DNA of 21,383 bases from Alphaproteobacteria bacterium (GTDB lineage Bacteria > Pseudomonadota > Alphaproteobacteria > UBA6615), in assembly GCA_017643325.1 (NCBI GenBank), contig JAEPNS010000006.1, positions 2,192 through 23,574 on the forward strand, given 5' to 3'. The notes beneath the pieces were generated by a model. It was not told the origin of the DNA. It made no database searches and saw only the letters and a list, made by a program, of their open reading frames with translations. How positions within the stretch are numbered: position 1 is the first letter of the stretch; each line of letters starts with the position of its first letter. Below are positions 14,122 to 21,383 of this stretch, in pieces. The translations under genes and the position numbers were made by a program.

Positions 14122-14967
14122 ATGGAAATCCAACGCAAGATCGTCAAGGCGAACGGCATCAACATCCACTACCGCGAATGCGGCAACGGCCCCGCGATGG
14201 TGCTGCTGCACGGGTGGCCGCAGACCTCCTATGCCTGGCGCAAGGTCCTGCCGAAACTGGCCCCGCACTATCGCTGTATCGCGCCGGACCTGCGGGGCCT
14301 GGGCGCGACGGACAAGCCGGTCTCCGGTTACGACATCCGCACGATCGCGACGGACATCCACGAGATGGTCAAGGAGCTGGGGCTGGAGAACGTATATCTC
14401 GTCGGCACCGACTGGGGCGGCCTGGCCACCCGGCGCTACGCGCTCGACTGGCCGGGCGAACTCGACCGGGTGTTCATCATCGACATCGTGCCCCACGACC
14501 AGATGCTGGCAAACCTGAACCCGACGATGGCGCGCGGCGCGTGGCACTTCTTCTGGAACGCGGTGCCCGACCTGCCGGAACAGCTCGTGGCCTACGACGT
14601 CCGCCTCTTCCTGCAGGCCTTCTTCCGGCCGAAGTATCACAACCCGGCCGACATGGAGGAATCCCTCGACGAGTACGTCCGGGCCTATTCCAAGCCCGGC
14701 GCGCTGCGGGCAGGGTTCGCCTACTACAAGGCGCTGTTCGAGGAGAACCCGGCCATCGACGCCGAGAACCCGAAGGAAAAGATCCGGGAGAAGGTCCGGC
14801 TTATCTGGGGCAACAGCGGCGGCATGGGCGTGTTCGACGTGCTGGACATGTGGAAGGCCTGCGCGCCGCAGGCCACGGGCCGGGGACTCGACGAGTGCGG
14901 GCATTATGTCCACGAGGAGCAGCCCGACATCCTTGCCGAGGAAATTCTCGCCTTCGGCCGGGAGTAG
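14122..14967 (+). CDS. Alpha/beta hydrolase (epoxide hydrolase / haloacid-dehalogenase-like, Asp nucleophile)
   Basis: A 281-residue enzyme with the alpha/beta hydrolase fold. The oxyanion motif HGWP is at 30-33. The nucleophile elbow GTDWGG (95-100) puts an aspartate, D97, where esterases have serine. This places it in the epoxide hydrolase, haloalkane dehalogenase and fluoroacetate dehalogenase group. The base histidine is H261 in DECGHYVHEEQPD. The lid contains WHFFWNAVPDLPE, reminiscent of fluoroacetate dehalogenases, but the arginines that bind carboxylate after the nucleophile (DRGAR in those enzymes) are replaced by DWGGL. Substrate is therefore uncertain, with an epoxide at least as likely as a halide. 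AGGAGG at 14108-14113 fixes the start. Confidence 0.88.
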   Translation: MEIQRKIVKANGINIHYRECGNGPAMVLLHGWPQTSYAWRKVLPKLAPHYRCIAPDLRGLGATDKPVSGYDIRTIATDIHEMVKELGLENVYLVGTDWGGLATRRYALDWPGELDRVFIIDIVPHDQMLANLNPTMARGAWHFFWNAVPDLPEQLVAYDVRLFLQAFFRPKYHNPADMEESLDEYVRAYSKPGALRAGFAYYKALFEENPAIDAENPKEKIREKVRLIWGNSGGMGVFDVLDMWKACAPQATGRGLDECGHYVHEEQPDILAEEILAFGRE

Positions 14968-14999
14968 GGCGCCCGCCATCCTTCGGAGGCGCATGGATC

Positions 15000-15422
15000 A
15001 TGAGCGACGCCACCATCGACGGGCTTTCGCCGGGCGAACTGGCGACGGTGGTCGAACTGCAGCAGATCGAGCTCAAGCGCCTGCTGGGCGAGCAGAAACG
15101 GCTGAACGATCGTATCGACCAGCTTCTCCGCCTGCAGGAGCGCGAACAGGTGCTGCGCCAGCAAATGCAGGCGGCGCTCGACAGGCTGGCGGAGCAGCGC
15201 GCGGCCGCGGGAGCGGATCGGCCATCCGCGCTTCCGTCACCGCAGCTGGAACGCCGGCTACACCGCACCGAAGCGCGTTTCAAGGCACTGCAGAGCGCCG
15301 TCGGGTTGCTGGTCGACCTGATCGAGAGAACGTCAGACGACGATCCGCCGCACGGGCCGCCGGAGAGCGGCGGCGGGCATGTTCGGGTGTTCGCGCCGGG
15401 CGCGCCGGAGACCCAGATCTAG
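15000..15422 (+). CDS. Coiled-coil protein of unknown function
   Basis: A 140-residue hydrophilic protein from ATG 15000, preceded by GGAGG at 14985-14989. Residues of about 15-70 form a long helix rich in Glu, Gln, Arg and Leu with heptad-like spacing (VVELQQIELKRLLGEQKRLN), a likely coiled coil. A second helical segment with LERRLHRTEARFKALQSAVG follows. The last 30 residues are Gly/Pro-rich and disordered. There is no signal peptide. It lies 32 bases behind the hydrolase gene in the same direction and may be co-transcribed. It converges on the universal stress protein gene with 10 bases between stops. No family is recognised. Confidence 0.68.
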   Translation: MSDATIDGLSPGELATVVELQQIELKRLLGEQKRLNDRIDQLLRLQEREQVLRQQMQAALDRLAEQRAAAGADRPSALPSPQLERRLHRTEARFKALQSAVGLLVDLIERTSDDDPPHGPPESGGGHVRVFAPGAPETQI

Positions 15423-15432
15423 AACCTGCCGC

Positions 15433-16296
15433 CTAGTGCGCCATAAAGACCGGCACCTCGGCATTGGCGAGGATGGCCGCTGTGGCGCCGCCGAAGATCA
15501 TTTGCCGCAGGCGGCTTTGCGTGTAGCCGCCCTTGATCACCAGGTCGGCGTTCAGCTCGGCCGCTTCGGCGAGGATGATCTTGCCCGCTTCCGCCGCCGA
15601 CCTTCGGCCCGGAATGACCTTGAGATCGGCCTCGACAGCGTCGCGCCGCAGGTTCGTGATCACGTCCTCGGCGGACGGACCCGGCACCATGCCGCCCTCG
15701 ACGGCGAGCACCGTGACCTTCTCGGCCTCGCGCAGCAGGAATTTCGCGAGCGCGATGGCGCGCGCGGTCTCCGTCCCGCCGTTCCAGCCGATGACAATAT
15801 TGCTGCCCACCTTTTCGGGCGGGGTCGGCGGTGCGACGAGGATCGGCCTGCCGGATTCGAACAGCACGGTCTCGAGCGTGTTCATCGCCGGCGTCATGGA
15901 CCCGGGCATGGGCCGGCCGACGACCGTCATGTCGAACACCCGTGCGCGCTGTCCGAAAATGCCGATACCCGATGCCTCGTCCTCCACCCAGCGGGCGCAG
16001 AGCTTCGGGACGCCGTATTCGGGTTCCGGAATGTTGTTCCGCTCGACAAAAGCTTGGAACTGCTCGTGCAACCGCTCGGCGCGGGCGCGCTGTTCCTGCT
16101 CGAACTGCTCTTCGGTCCCGGACAGGGCCGCCGCGCCGCCCTCGAAACCGACCGCGACAGCGCCGGCGAGGGTCGGCCGGATGCAGAGGCCCTCGATATA
16201 ACTCTCGTACCGCCGCGCGAACACAAGCGCGGTCTCGAGAACCGAATCCAGAATGTCGCTTTCTTCAAGCGGAACCAGGATCGAACGAAACGGCAT
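15433..16296 (-). CDS. Universal stress protein, two tandem Usp domains
   Basis: A 287-residue cytoplasmic protein with two UspA domains. The first is at about 1-156 (MPFRSILVPLEES at the start, RPILVAPP at the end). The second is at about 165-287 (NIVIGWNGGTETARA at the start, VPVFMAH at the end). Only the second domain keeps a good nucleotide-binding-type segment, GGYTQSRLRQMIFGGAT (256-272); in the first, the matching stretch is GRPMPGSMTPAMNTLE and is degenerate. Usp proteins help survival under starvation or other stress. ATG 16296 is chosen because GGAGGGGGAG lies just before it and the protein then starts with the first Usp strand; the frame is open further upstream but without meaning. 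Confidence 0.92.
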   Translation of the reverse strand: MPFRSILVPLEESDILDSVLETALVFARRYESYIEGLCIRPTLAGAVAVGFEGGAAALSGTEEQFEQEQRARAERLHEQFQAFVERNNIPEPEYGVPKLCARWVEDEASGIGIFGQRARVFDMTVVGRPMPGSMTPAMNTLETVLFESGRPILVAPPTPPEKVGSNIVIGWNGGTETARAIALAKFLLREAEKVTVLAVEGGMVPGPSAEDVITNLRRDAVEADLKVIPGRRSAAEAGKIILAEAAELNADLVIKGGYTQSRLRQMIFGGATAAILANAEVPVFMAH

Positions 16297-16330
16297 GGGG
16301 CTCCCCCTCCCGTACATGACGCCGGAGGGC

Positions 16331-16360
16331 ATATTGCGATGGTCGCGGGGGCCGGGGCAA
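16331..16360 (-). promoter_or_regulatory. Candidate promoter of the universal stress gene
   Basis: Read on the minus strand, TTGCCC (16355-16360) and CAATAT (16331-16336) are 18 bases apart. Transcription would start about 28 bases before the ATG at 16296. Both boxes are only partial consensus matches. Confidence 0.35.
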
Positions 16361-16398
16361 GCCGTAAGCCGCGAGATTGACAAAGGTTTTCGGGGCGG

Positions 16399-16427
16399 TT
16401 GCGTCCCCGGTGCGGTTCGGGTAATAG
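16399..16427 (+). promoter_or_regulatory. Candidate promoter of the tandem tRNA-Leu genes
   Basis: TTGCGT (16399-16404) and TAATAG (16422-16427) are separated by exactly 17 bases. The first tRNA begins 20 bases after the -10 box, which fits a short 5' leader. No promoter-like pair is seen in the 25 bases between the two tRNAs, so one transcript probably carries both. Confidence 0.6.
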
Positions 16428-16446
16428 GACGCGCTTCCGAACCGGC

Positions 16447-16533
16447 GCGGCAGTGGCGGAATTGGTAGACGCGCAACGTTGAGGGCGTTGTGGGCGCAAG
16501 CCCGTGGAGGTTCAAGTCCTCTCTGCCGCACCA
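16447..16533 (+). tRNA. tRNA-Leu (anticodon GAG)
   Basis: A complete 87-base class II tRNA. The acceptor stem GCGGCAG pairs with CTGCCGC. The anticodon arm CAACG-TTGAGGG-CGTTG gives anticodon GAG. A long variable arm (TGGGCGCAAGCCCGT) follows, then the T arm GAGG-TTCAAGT-CCTC and an encoded CCA. It reads the CTC and CTT leucine codons. Confidence 0.97.
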
Positions 16534-16558
16534 ACACCGTTCGGAACGCCCGGGTCAC

Positions 16559-16645
16559 GCGGCAGTGGCGGAATTGGTAGACGCGCTAGCTTCAGGTGCT
16601 AGTGGGGGTAACCCCGTGGAGGTTCAAGTCCTCTCTGCCGCACCA
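16559..16645 (+). tRNA. tRNA-Leu (anticodon CAG)
   Basis: A complete 87-base class II tRNA. Its acceptor, D-arm and T-arm sequences are identical to those of the tRNA-Leu(GAG) 25 bases upstream. The anticodon arm CTAGC-TTCAGGT-GCTAG gives anticodon CAG, reading the CTG codon that dominates in GC-rich genomes. The variable arm differs (GGGGGTAACCCCGT). CCA is encoded. Confidence 0.97.
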
Positions 16646-16696
16646 CCCGGACCGATCGCATCCAATCGAGGCGGTGCGTGATTTCGCCATATTGCG

Positions 16697-16726
16697 TTGG
16701 CACGCTGGCCATGTTGCTCGTATATG
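16697..16726 (+). promoter_or_regulatory. Candidate promoter of the DUF502 gene
   Basis: TTGGCA (16697-16702) and TATATG (16721-16726) are 18 bases apart. Transcription would start about 16 bases before the ATG at 16749. Confidence 0.45.
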
Positions 16727-16748
16727 AAGAGCAGAACGGCGAGCAGGA

Positions 16749-17573
16749 ATGGCGAAGACGAAAACCCCCAGGAACGGCAAGCGCAGCGTCGGTCTCGGCG
16801 GCCGGAAGCGGTTCGGCTTGATCGCGCGGTTGCGCAGCTATTTCCTCGCGGGCTTGCTCGCGGTCGCGCCGATCGGTTTCACGATCTGGCTGTGCTGGGT
16901 CCTGCTGAAGTTCGTCGACTCCCGGGTCACCCCCTGGATTCCCGACGCCTACAACCCGAACACCTACCTCAACCCTTACCTGCCCTACGGCATCCCCGGA
17001 CTCGGCCTGATCGTCCTGATCGTCGGGCTGATCATCGTCGGCGCGCTGACGCGGATCTTTCTCGGGCGCTGGGTGGTCCGCACCAGCGAGAAAATCCTCA
17101 ACCGGATGCCCTTCGTGCGCAGCATCTACAGCGCCACGAAGCAGATTGCCGAGACAGTTTTGAAACGCCAGTCGGAGGCGTTCCGGCAGGTCGTCCTCTT
17201 CGAGTACCCTCGCCGGGGAAGCTGGGCCATCGGGTTCGTGACAGGCACCACCCGCGGCGAGGTGCAGGAACTGACGGACGACGAGGTTGTGAACGTCTTC
17301 CTGCCGACGACCCCGAACCCGACATCGGGCTACCTGCTGTTCCTGCCGCGGCGCGAACTGGTGCCGTTGTCGATGACCGTCGAGGAAGGGATCAAGATGA
17401 TCATTTCCGGCGGCATCGTGACGCCACCTGACCGGCGCACGCCCGAACAGAAGCAGGTGAAGCACGTGGCGGCCGCGGACGGCGACACACCGACCATCGG
17501 GCCACGCGCGAAGCTGACGGCGATCGAGGGCGGTACGGAAGACCCGAAAAAGTCCGCCGCCGACAGCGACTAA
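16749..17573 (+). CDS. DUF502 family membrane protein
   Basis: A 274-residue inner-membrane protein with a basic N-terminus, two membrane helices (about 31-55 and 82-103, the second reading GLGLIVLIVGLIIVGALTR), and a soluble domain. RMPFVRSIYSATKQIAETVL (119-138) and NVFLPTTPNPTSGYLLFLP (183-201) are the diagnostic DUF502 segments. The function of the family is not established. The last 45 residues are hydrophilic and low in conservation. Its place next to convergent recG, followed by sdhE and mfd, is an arrangement I associate with Rhodospirillales-type alphaproteobacteria. Fifteen bases separate its stop from that of recG, and no terminator is visible. Confidence 0.92.
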   Translation: MAKTKTPRNGKRSVGLGGRKRFGLIARLRSYFLAGLLAVAPIGFTIWLCWVLLKFVDSRVTPWIPDAYNPNTYLNPYLPYGIPGLGLIVLIVGLIIVGALTRIFLGRWVVRTSEKILNRMPFVRSIYSATKQIAETVLKRQSEAFRQVVLFEYPRRGSWAIGFVTGTTRGEVQELTDDEVVNVFLPTTPNPTSGYLLFLPRRELVPLSMTVEEGIKMIISGGIVTPPDRRTPEQKQVKHVAAADGDTPTIGPRAKLTAIEGGTEDPKKSAADSD

Positions 17574-17588
17574 CCTTCAGCCCGGTCT

Positions 17589-19697
17589 TCAGCCGGTTCG
17601 GGCGTAGCGCACCGCTGCATCCCTTTCGAACAGATACAGCAAAGTCCGCAACGCATTCCCGCGCGCAGACTTGAGCTCGGGATCGCGCTCGACGATCAGC
17701 CGGGCATCGTCGCGCGCAATCGCCAACAACTCCGAATGCGCGTCGAGGTCGACAAGCCGGAATTCCGGCAACCCGGACTGCCGGGTGCCGAGGACGTCGC
17801 CCGCGCCGCGCAGGCGCAGGTCCTGCTCGGCAATCTCGAACCCGTCGTCGGTTTCGCGCAGCACCCGGAGACGCTCGCGCGCCGTCTCTCCGATCTCGCG
17901 CCCGAACAAGAGCAGGCAGGTTGCTTCGCGCGATCCCCGGCCGATTCGGCCGCGCAACTGGTGCAACTGCGCCAGCCCGAAACGCTCGGCATGCTCGATC
18001 ACCATGACGGTCGCGTCCGGGACGTCGACCCCGACCTCGATGACAGTCGTCGCGACCAGGATGTCGAGTGCGGGTTGGTCGGCGCCCGCGAACCGCGCCA
18101 TCACCCCGTCCTTCTCCTTGCCGCTCATCCGCCCGTGGACGAGACCGACCCGCTCGCCGAAACGCTGCTGCAAGGCGGCGTGCCGTGCTGTCGCCGCCGC
18201 GACGTCAGCAGTTTCGGATTCCTCCACCAGCGGACATACCCAGAAGACCTTGCCCCCGCTCTCGATCTGCCGGCGCACACCTGCGACGGCGTCATCCAGG
18301 CGTTCGATCGAGGCTGTGGTCGTCCGTACCGGCTTGCGGCCCGCGGGCTTGTCGCGAAGCTGGGATTCATCCAGATCGCCATAGGCCGCAAGCATGAGCG
18401 TGCGCGGGATTGGCGTCGCCGTCATCAGCAGGACATCGACGTCCTTGCCCTTGTCCGCCAGCAGCATGCGCTGGTGCACGCCGAAGCGGTGTTGCTCGTC
18501 CACGACGGCGAGCGCCAGGTCCTCGAATGCGATGTCGTCCTGGAACAGGGCGTGAGTGCCGACGACGATAGGCACCTCGCCGGACGCCAGACGCTCCAGG
18601 AGCCCGGCGCGTGCCTTGCCCTTGTCCCGCCCGGTCAGCAGGACACACGCCACGCCGGCGGCCTCTGCCAAGGGAGCAATTGTCGCATGGTGTTGCTGCG
18701 CGAGAATCTCGGTGGGCGCCATCAGCGCGGCCTGTCGGCCGGCCTCCACGGCAGTCAGCATGGCCATCAGTGCCACGACCGTCTTGCCGCTTCCAACGTC
18801 TCCCTGGAGGAGCCGCAGCATGCGGTGATCTCCCGCCATGTCGCCGGTTATATCGGCAATGGCCGCTTCCTGGCTGCCTGTCAGCGCGAAGGGCAGGGCG
18901 GCGCGAACCCGCTCGCGCAAATGTCCGTCGCCCGCGGTCGGACGACCGGGCTGGCGACGCACATGCGCCCGAACGAGCGAGATCGCAAGTTGGCTGGCGA
19001 GAATCTCGTCATAGGCCAGTCGCATTCGGGCGTTGGTGCCGGGCAGGAGGTCTTTCCCGCCTTCGGGCGAGTGTGCGGCGTGCAGGGACGCCCGCCAGTC
19101 ATCCCAGCCGCGCCCGCTGCGGAACGCCGGATCGAGCCACTCGGGCAATTCCGGGGCGCGTTCCACCGCACCCGCGATCGCCTTGCCGAGTACATTCTGG
19201 CTGAGGCCTTCGGTCAGCGGATAGACCGGCTGGACCCGCATGACTGTTTCGCGCTCGTCCGGTCTCGCGACCATGTCCGGATGGGTCATCTGAAGGCGAC
19301 CGTCATAGAGTTCGGCAGTGCCGCTCACGAGACGCGTTTCTCCCTCCGGGAGGGCGCCGGTCAGGTAATCCTTCCGGCCGTGGAAGTAGACGAGGGTGAT
19401 CTCCCCCGTCGCGTCGCTGCAGTCGATGCGGTAGGGGATCCGGCGGTTATTGACCGGGGGCGGGTGATGCCGGCCGATTTTCAGTTCGAGCGTTGCAACC
19501 CGTCCGGGCTCGAGGTCCTGCAGCGCGGGCGAATAGCGGCGGTCGACGATGCCCGTCGGCAGGTGCCATAGCAGGTCGACGATCTGTTCGCCGGCCAGCC
19601 GCTCGATATGCTTGCCTATGCGCGGGCCGACACCCTTGAGCGCCGTGACGGGCGCGAAAATCGGGAACAGGACCTCTGGTCGGGAGCGGGGTGGCAC
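17589..19697 (-). CDS. recG: ATP-dependent DNA helicase RecG
   Basis: A 702-residue superfamily 2 helicase that remodels stalled replication forks and branches recombination intermediates. The N-terminal wedge domain (about 1-180) includes the helix-hairpin-helix-like ALKGVGPRIGKHIERLAG and an OB-fold. Helicase motifs follow: Walker A GDVGSGKT (299-306), the Walker B variant DEQH (400-403) followed by RFGV, TATPIPRTL, and the late motifs ATTVIEVGVDVPDA and QLRGRIGRG. Length matches RecG of alphaproteobacteria. The start codon is GTG at 19697, with AGGAAA about 10 bases before it; it gives the normal RPEVLFPIFAPVT start. It is divergent from sdhE, and no deviation from the catalytic motifs is seen. 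Confidence 0.97.
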   Translation of the reverse strand: MPPRSRPEVLFPIFAPVTALKGVGPRIGKHIERLAGEQIVDLLWHLPTGIVDRRYSPALQDLEPGRVATLELKIGRHHPPPVNNRRIPYRIDCSDATGEITLVYFHGRKDYLTGALPEGETRLVSGTAELYDGRLQMTHPDMVARPDERETVMRVQPVYPLTEGLSQNVLGKAIAGAVERAPELPEWLDPAFRSGRGWDDWRASLHAAHSPEGGKDLLPGTNARMRLAYDEILASQLAISLVRAHVRRQPGRPTAGDGHLRERVRAALPFALTGSQEAAIADITGDMAGDHRMLRLLQGDVGSGKTVVALMAMLTAVEAGRQAALMAPTEILAQQHHATIAPLAEAAGVACVLLTGRDKGKARAGLLERLASGEVPIVVGTHALFQDDIAFEDLALAVVDEQHRFGVHQRMLLADKGKDVDVLLMTATPIPRTLMLAAYGDLDESQLRDKPAGRKPVRTTTASIERLDDAVAGVRRQIESGGKVFWVCPLVEESETADVAAATARHAALQQRFGERVGLVHGRMSGKEKDGVMARFAGADQPALDILVATTVIEVGVDVPDATVMVIEHAERFGLAQLHQLRGRIGRGSREATCLLLFGREIGETARERLRVLRETDDGFEIAEQDLRLRGAGDVLGTRQSGLPEFRLVDLDAHSELLAIARDDARLIVERDPELKSARGNALRTLLYLFERDAAVRYARTG

Positions 19698-19725
19698 GTC
19701 GCAACGATTTCCTGCGTTCTGGCGG

Positions 19726-19754
19726 CTGACAGCGTTCGGGGCGGAGGCTATATC
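19726..19754 (+). promoter_or_regulatory. Candidate promoter of sdhE (and mfd)
   Basis: CTGACA (19726-19731) and TATATC (19749-19754) are separated by exactly 17 bases in the 93-base gap between divergent recG and sdhE. Transcription would begin near 19761, about 30 bases before the sdhE ATG. Confidence 0.55.
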
Positions 19755-19790
19755 CTACCGCAAAGCCCAGCAACGGGCAGGACCGAGAGC

Positions 19791-20057
19791 ATGACTGAAG
19801 AGACCCGTGAAATCCGCGTACGACGGCTTATCTACAGAAGCCGCTATACCGGCACGAAGGAAACCGACCTAATCCTCGGGAATTTCGCCGATCGTTACCT
19901 CGCGCACCTCGACGACCGCCTGCTGGACGAGTACGAGGCACTGATCGAAAACAGCGATCCGGACCTCTATATGTGGATCAGCGGCCGCAAGCCTGTGCCC
20001 CGGGAGTGGGATGGCGAAATCATGCGGCAATTGCAGAATTTCAAGCTCGGCGACTGA
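19791..20057 (+). CDS. sdhE: Succinate dehydrogenase assembly factor SdhE (FAD assembly factor, DUF339)
   Basis: An 88-residue protein of the SdhE/SDH5 family, which promotes covalent attachment of FAD to the succinate dehydrogenase flavoprotein SdhA. The family pattern is clear: a helical start, TDLILGNFADRYL, then YEALIENSDPDLYMWISGRK, then a C-terminal helix. The functional RGxxE motif is altered: the region reads YTGTKETD, so threonine (T20) stands where arginine is expected, while G21 and E24 are kept. ATG 19791 has AGGA at 19779-19782. mfd begins 4 bases after its stop. No succinate dehydrogenase subunits lie in the window. The family is firm; full activity depends on whether the substitution matters. 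Confidence 0.92.
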   Translation: MTEETREIRVRRLIYRSRYTGTKETDLILGNFADRYLAHLDDRLLDEYEALIENSDPDLYMWISGRKPVPREWDGEIMRQLQNFKLGD

Positions 20058-20061
20058 CATC

Positions 20062-21383
20062 TTGCGCATTCCGAATTTTGACTGGGATACGGCAGCGTCC
20101 CGAACCCGTGTGACGGGCGTACCCGACGGTTGCGATGCCCTGCTGCTGTCCGGACTGCTAGCTGACGCACACGGCGCTGTGCTGCACGTCTCCAGTGACG
20201 ATGTCCGGATGAACCGAATGGCAGACGCCGTCGGCTTCTTCGCGCCCGGCACGCGCGTTCTCAGGTTTCCCGCGTGGGACTGCCTCCCATACGACCGGGT
20301 ACCGCCGCGCGGCGATGTCGTGGCGGAGCGTCTTGCCACGCTGGCGACGCTCGCCGGATCGAGCGGAACCAGCGGGCCGACGCTCGTGGTCACCACGGTC
20401 GCGGCGATTCTCCAGCGTGTCGCTCCGCGCGATGCGATCGTCGATGCACGGCGCGACCTTACTCCGGGCGACCGGGTCGACCTGGACGCAATCGTCGGAT
20501 TCCTGGCGGCCAACGGCTATCACCGCACGGAAACCGTGCGCGAACCGGGCGAGTTCGCCGTGCGCGGAGATATCGTCGATGTGTTCGCCCCGGGGTTCGA
20601 CGAACCGGTGCGGATCGACCTTTTCGGCGACGAGATCGAAAAACTCCGCCGCTTCGACGCGCTGAGCCAGCTCACGACGAGCACCGTGGACCACCTGACG
20701 CTTTTGCCGTCGAGCGAGATCCTGCTTGATGACGAGGCGGTGGCGCGGTTCCGGAGCCGCTACCGGGAACTGTTCGGGGCTGTTCGCGGCGACGATCCGC
20801 TCTATGAGGCCGTCAGCGAAGGCATCCGGCATCCGGGAATGGAGCACTGGTTGCCGCTGTTCTACGAAAACACGGAAACCCTGTTCGACTACGTGGACGG
20901 TCCGGTCGTCCTCGGCGCACAGAGCGATGATGCGCGTGAGGACCGCTTCGACCAGATCGTGGACTATCACGGCGCACGGGCGAACACGCCGGACACGGCG
21001 GAAGGCGAGGCACCCTATAATCCGCTGCCGCCCGACGCCCTGTACCTGTCACCCGAGGAGTGGTCTTCGAGGTTGGACGCGCGAACCGTCCTCGAATTCG
21101 ACAGCTTCGAGGCGCCGGAAGCATCCGGCGAATCCCTCTCGGCACGCGGCCGGCGAACGGTCGATTTCGCTGAAGCGCGCAACAGGGCCGACCTGAACCT
21201 GTTCGATGCGGTGCGCACGCGCTTCCGGAACGAACAGGGCGAGGGGCAGGCCATTGCGGTCGCCTGCCACACGACCGGTTCCCGCGATCGGCTCGCGCAA
21301 CTGCTCGCCGATCACGACGTGCCGGATCCCAGACCGGTCGCGGCGTGGGACGACGTCATCGACGCCGAGCCCGGGTCGGTTCC
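20062..21383 (+). CDS. mfd: Transcription-repair coupling factor Mfd (partial, cut by window end)
   Basis: About 440 N-terminal residues of Mfd, which removes RNA polymerase stalled at DNA damage and recruits UvrA. The frame stays open to the window end. The UvrB-homologous part is evident: GVPDGCDALLLSGLLAD at the start, VLRFPAWDCLPYDRV, the repeated ERLATLATLAG, and VRGDIVDVFAPG with VRIDLFGDEIEKLRRFD. The polymerase-binding and translocase domains lie beyond the window. I place the start at TTG 20062, 4 bases after sdhE. An in-frame ATG at 20011, behind GGGAG, would overlap sdhE by 47 bases and add 17 residues of unlikely sequence. Co-transcription with sdhE is likely. Confidence 0.93.
   Translation, partial: MRIPNFDWDTAASRTRVTGVPDGCDALLLSGLLADAHGAVLHVSSDDVRMNRMADAVGFFAPGTRVLRFPAWDCLPYDRVPPRGDVVAERLATLATLAGSSGTSGPTLVVTTVAAILQRVAPRDAIVDARRDLTPGDRVDLDAIVGFLAANGYHRTETVREPGEFAVRGDIVDVFAPGFDEPVRIDLFGDEIEKLRRFDALSQLTTSTVDHLTLLPSSEILLDDEAVARFRSRYRELFGAVRGDDPLYEAVSEGIRHPGMEHWLPLFYENTETLFDYVDGPVVLGAQSDDAREDRFDQIVDYHGARANTPDTAEGEAPYNPLPPDALYLSPEEWSSRLDARTVLEFDSFEAPEASGESLSARGRRTVDFAEARNRADLNLFDAVRTRFRNEQGEGQAIAVACHTTGSRDRLAQLLADHDVPDPRPVAAWDDVIDAEPGSV

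Noticed and set aside
13488..15422. A 644-residue plus-strand frame spanning two genes
   Set aside because: Its first two thirds run antisense or out of frame across the 13278-14039 gene and the hydrolase. Only its end, from ATG 15000, is a believable gene.
14993..15436. Alternative frame from ATG 14993
   Set aside because: It is an Arg/Ala-rich shadow of the coiled-coil gene; the ATG at 15000 gives the meaningful protein and better spacing to GGAGG.

Overview
This 21.4 kb window is ordinary, densely packed chromosomal DNA from a GC-rich alphaproteobacterium, most likely from the Rhodospirillales or relatives. That placement is inferred from four things: the gene order DUF502 - recG - sdhE - mfd, the gyrA-coaD linkage, a GyrA with an acidic insertion in its C-terminal domain, and a double-domain Usp protein of alphaproteobacterial type. 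No insertion sequence, integrase, phage gene, CRISPR array or toxin-antitoxin pair was seen. No gap between genes exceeds 300 bases; the longest is 268 bases, before the ECF sigma gene.

Left part (1-2640). The tail of an upstream gene, probably an SPFH/stomatin-type protein, is followed by an NfeD-like membrane protein and, overlapping it, a second short protein that keeps only the NfeD-type C-terminal domain. A small secreted protein follows, then an ECF sigma factor translationally coupled to a one-pass membrane anti-sigma factor. A strong intrinsic terminator closes this block.

Housekeeping block (2640-6900). gyrA overlaps coaD, and a secreted cyclophilin-type peptidyl-prolyl isomerase follows 7 bases later. 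A tRNA-Lys(TTT) gene with its own promoter comes next.

Middle (6900-16300). Two small secreted proteins of unknown function come first. Then comes a DEAD-box RNA helicase behind a 219-base leader region, a 51-residue lysine/alanine-rich small protein, and an MFS transporter. The rest is a patchwork of single genes in alternating orientation: a VanZ-like protein with a secreted partner, a PglD/NeuD-like acyltransferase, a DUF4126 membrane protein, an uncharacterised Cys/His/Asp-motif protein, an alpha/beta hydrolase with an aspartate nucleophile, a coiled-coil protein and a tandem-domain universal stress protein. Convergent pairs here are extremely tight: 1 bp apart, sharing a CTAG double stop, or 10 bp apart.

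Right part (16399-21383). Two tandem tRNA-Leu genes (GAG and CAG) sit behind one recognisable promoter. DUF502 and recG converge. recG is divergent from sdhE, which leads into mfd, truncated by the window end. recG and mfd supply fork-rescue and transcription-coupled repair helicases; sdhE supplies the succinate dehydrogenase flavinylation factor.

I did not find a convincing new multi-gene system. The best leads are the duplicated NfeD C-terminal domain, the SdhE with an altered RGxxE motif, the uncharacterised conserved-motif protein at 13278-14039, the tiny gene behind the helicase and a CtrA-like site at 11716-11730.
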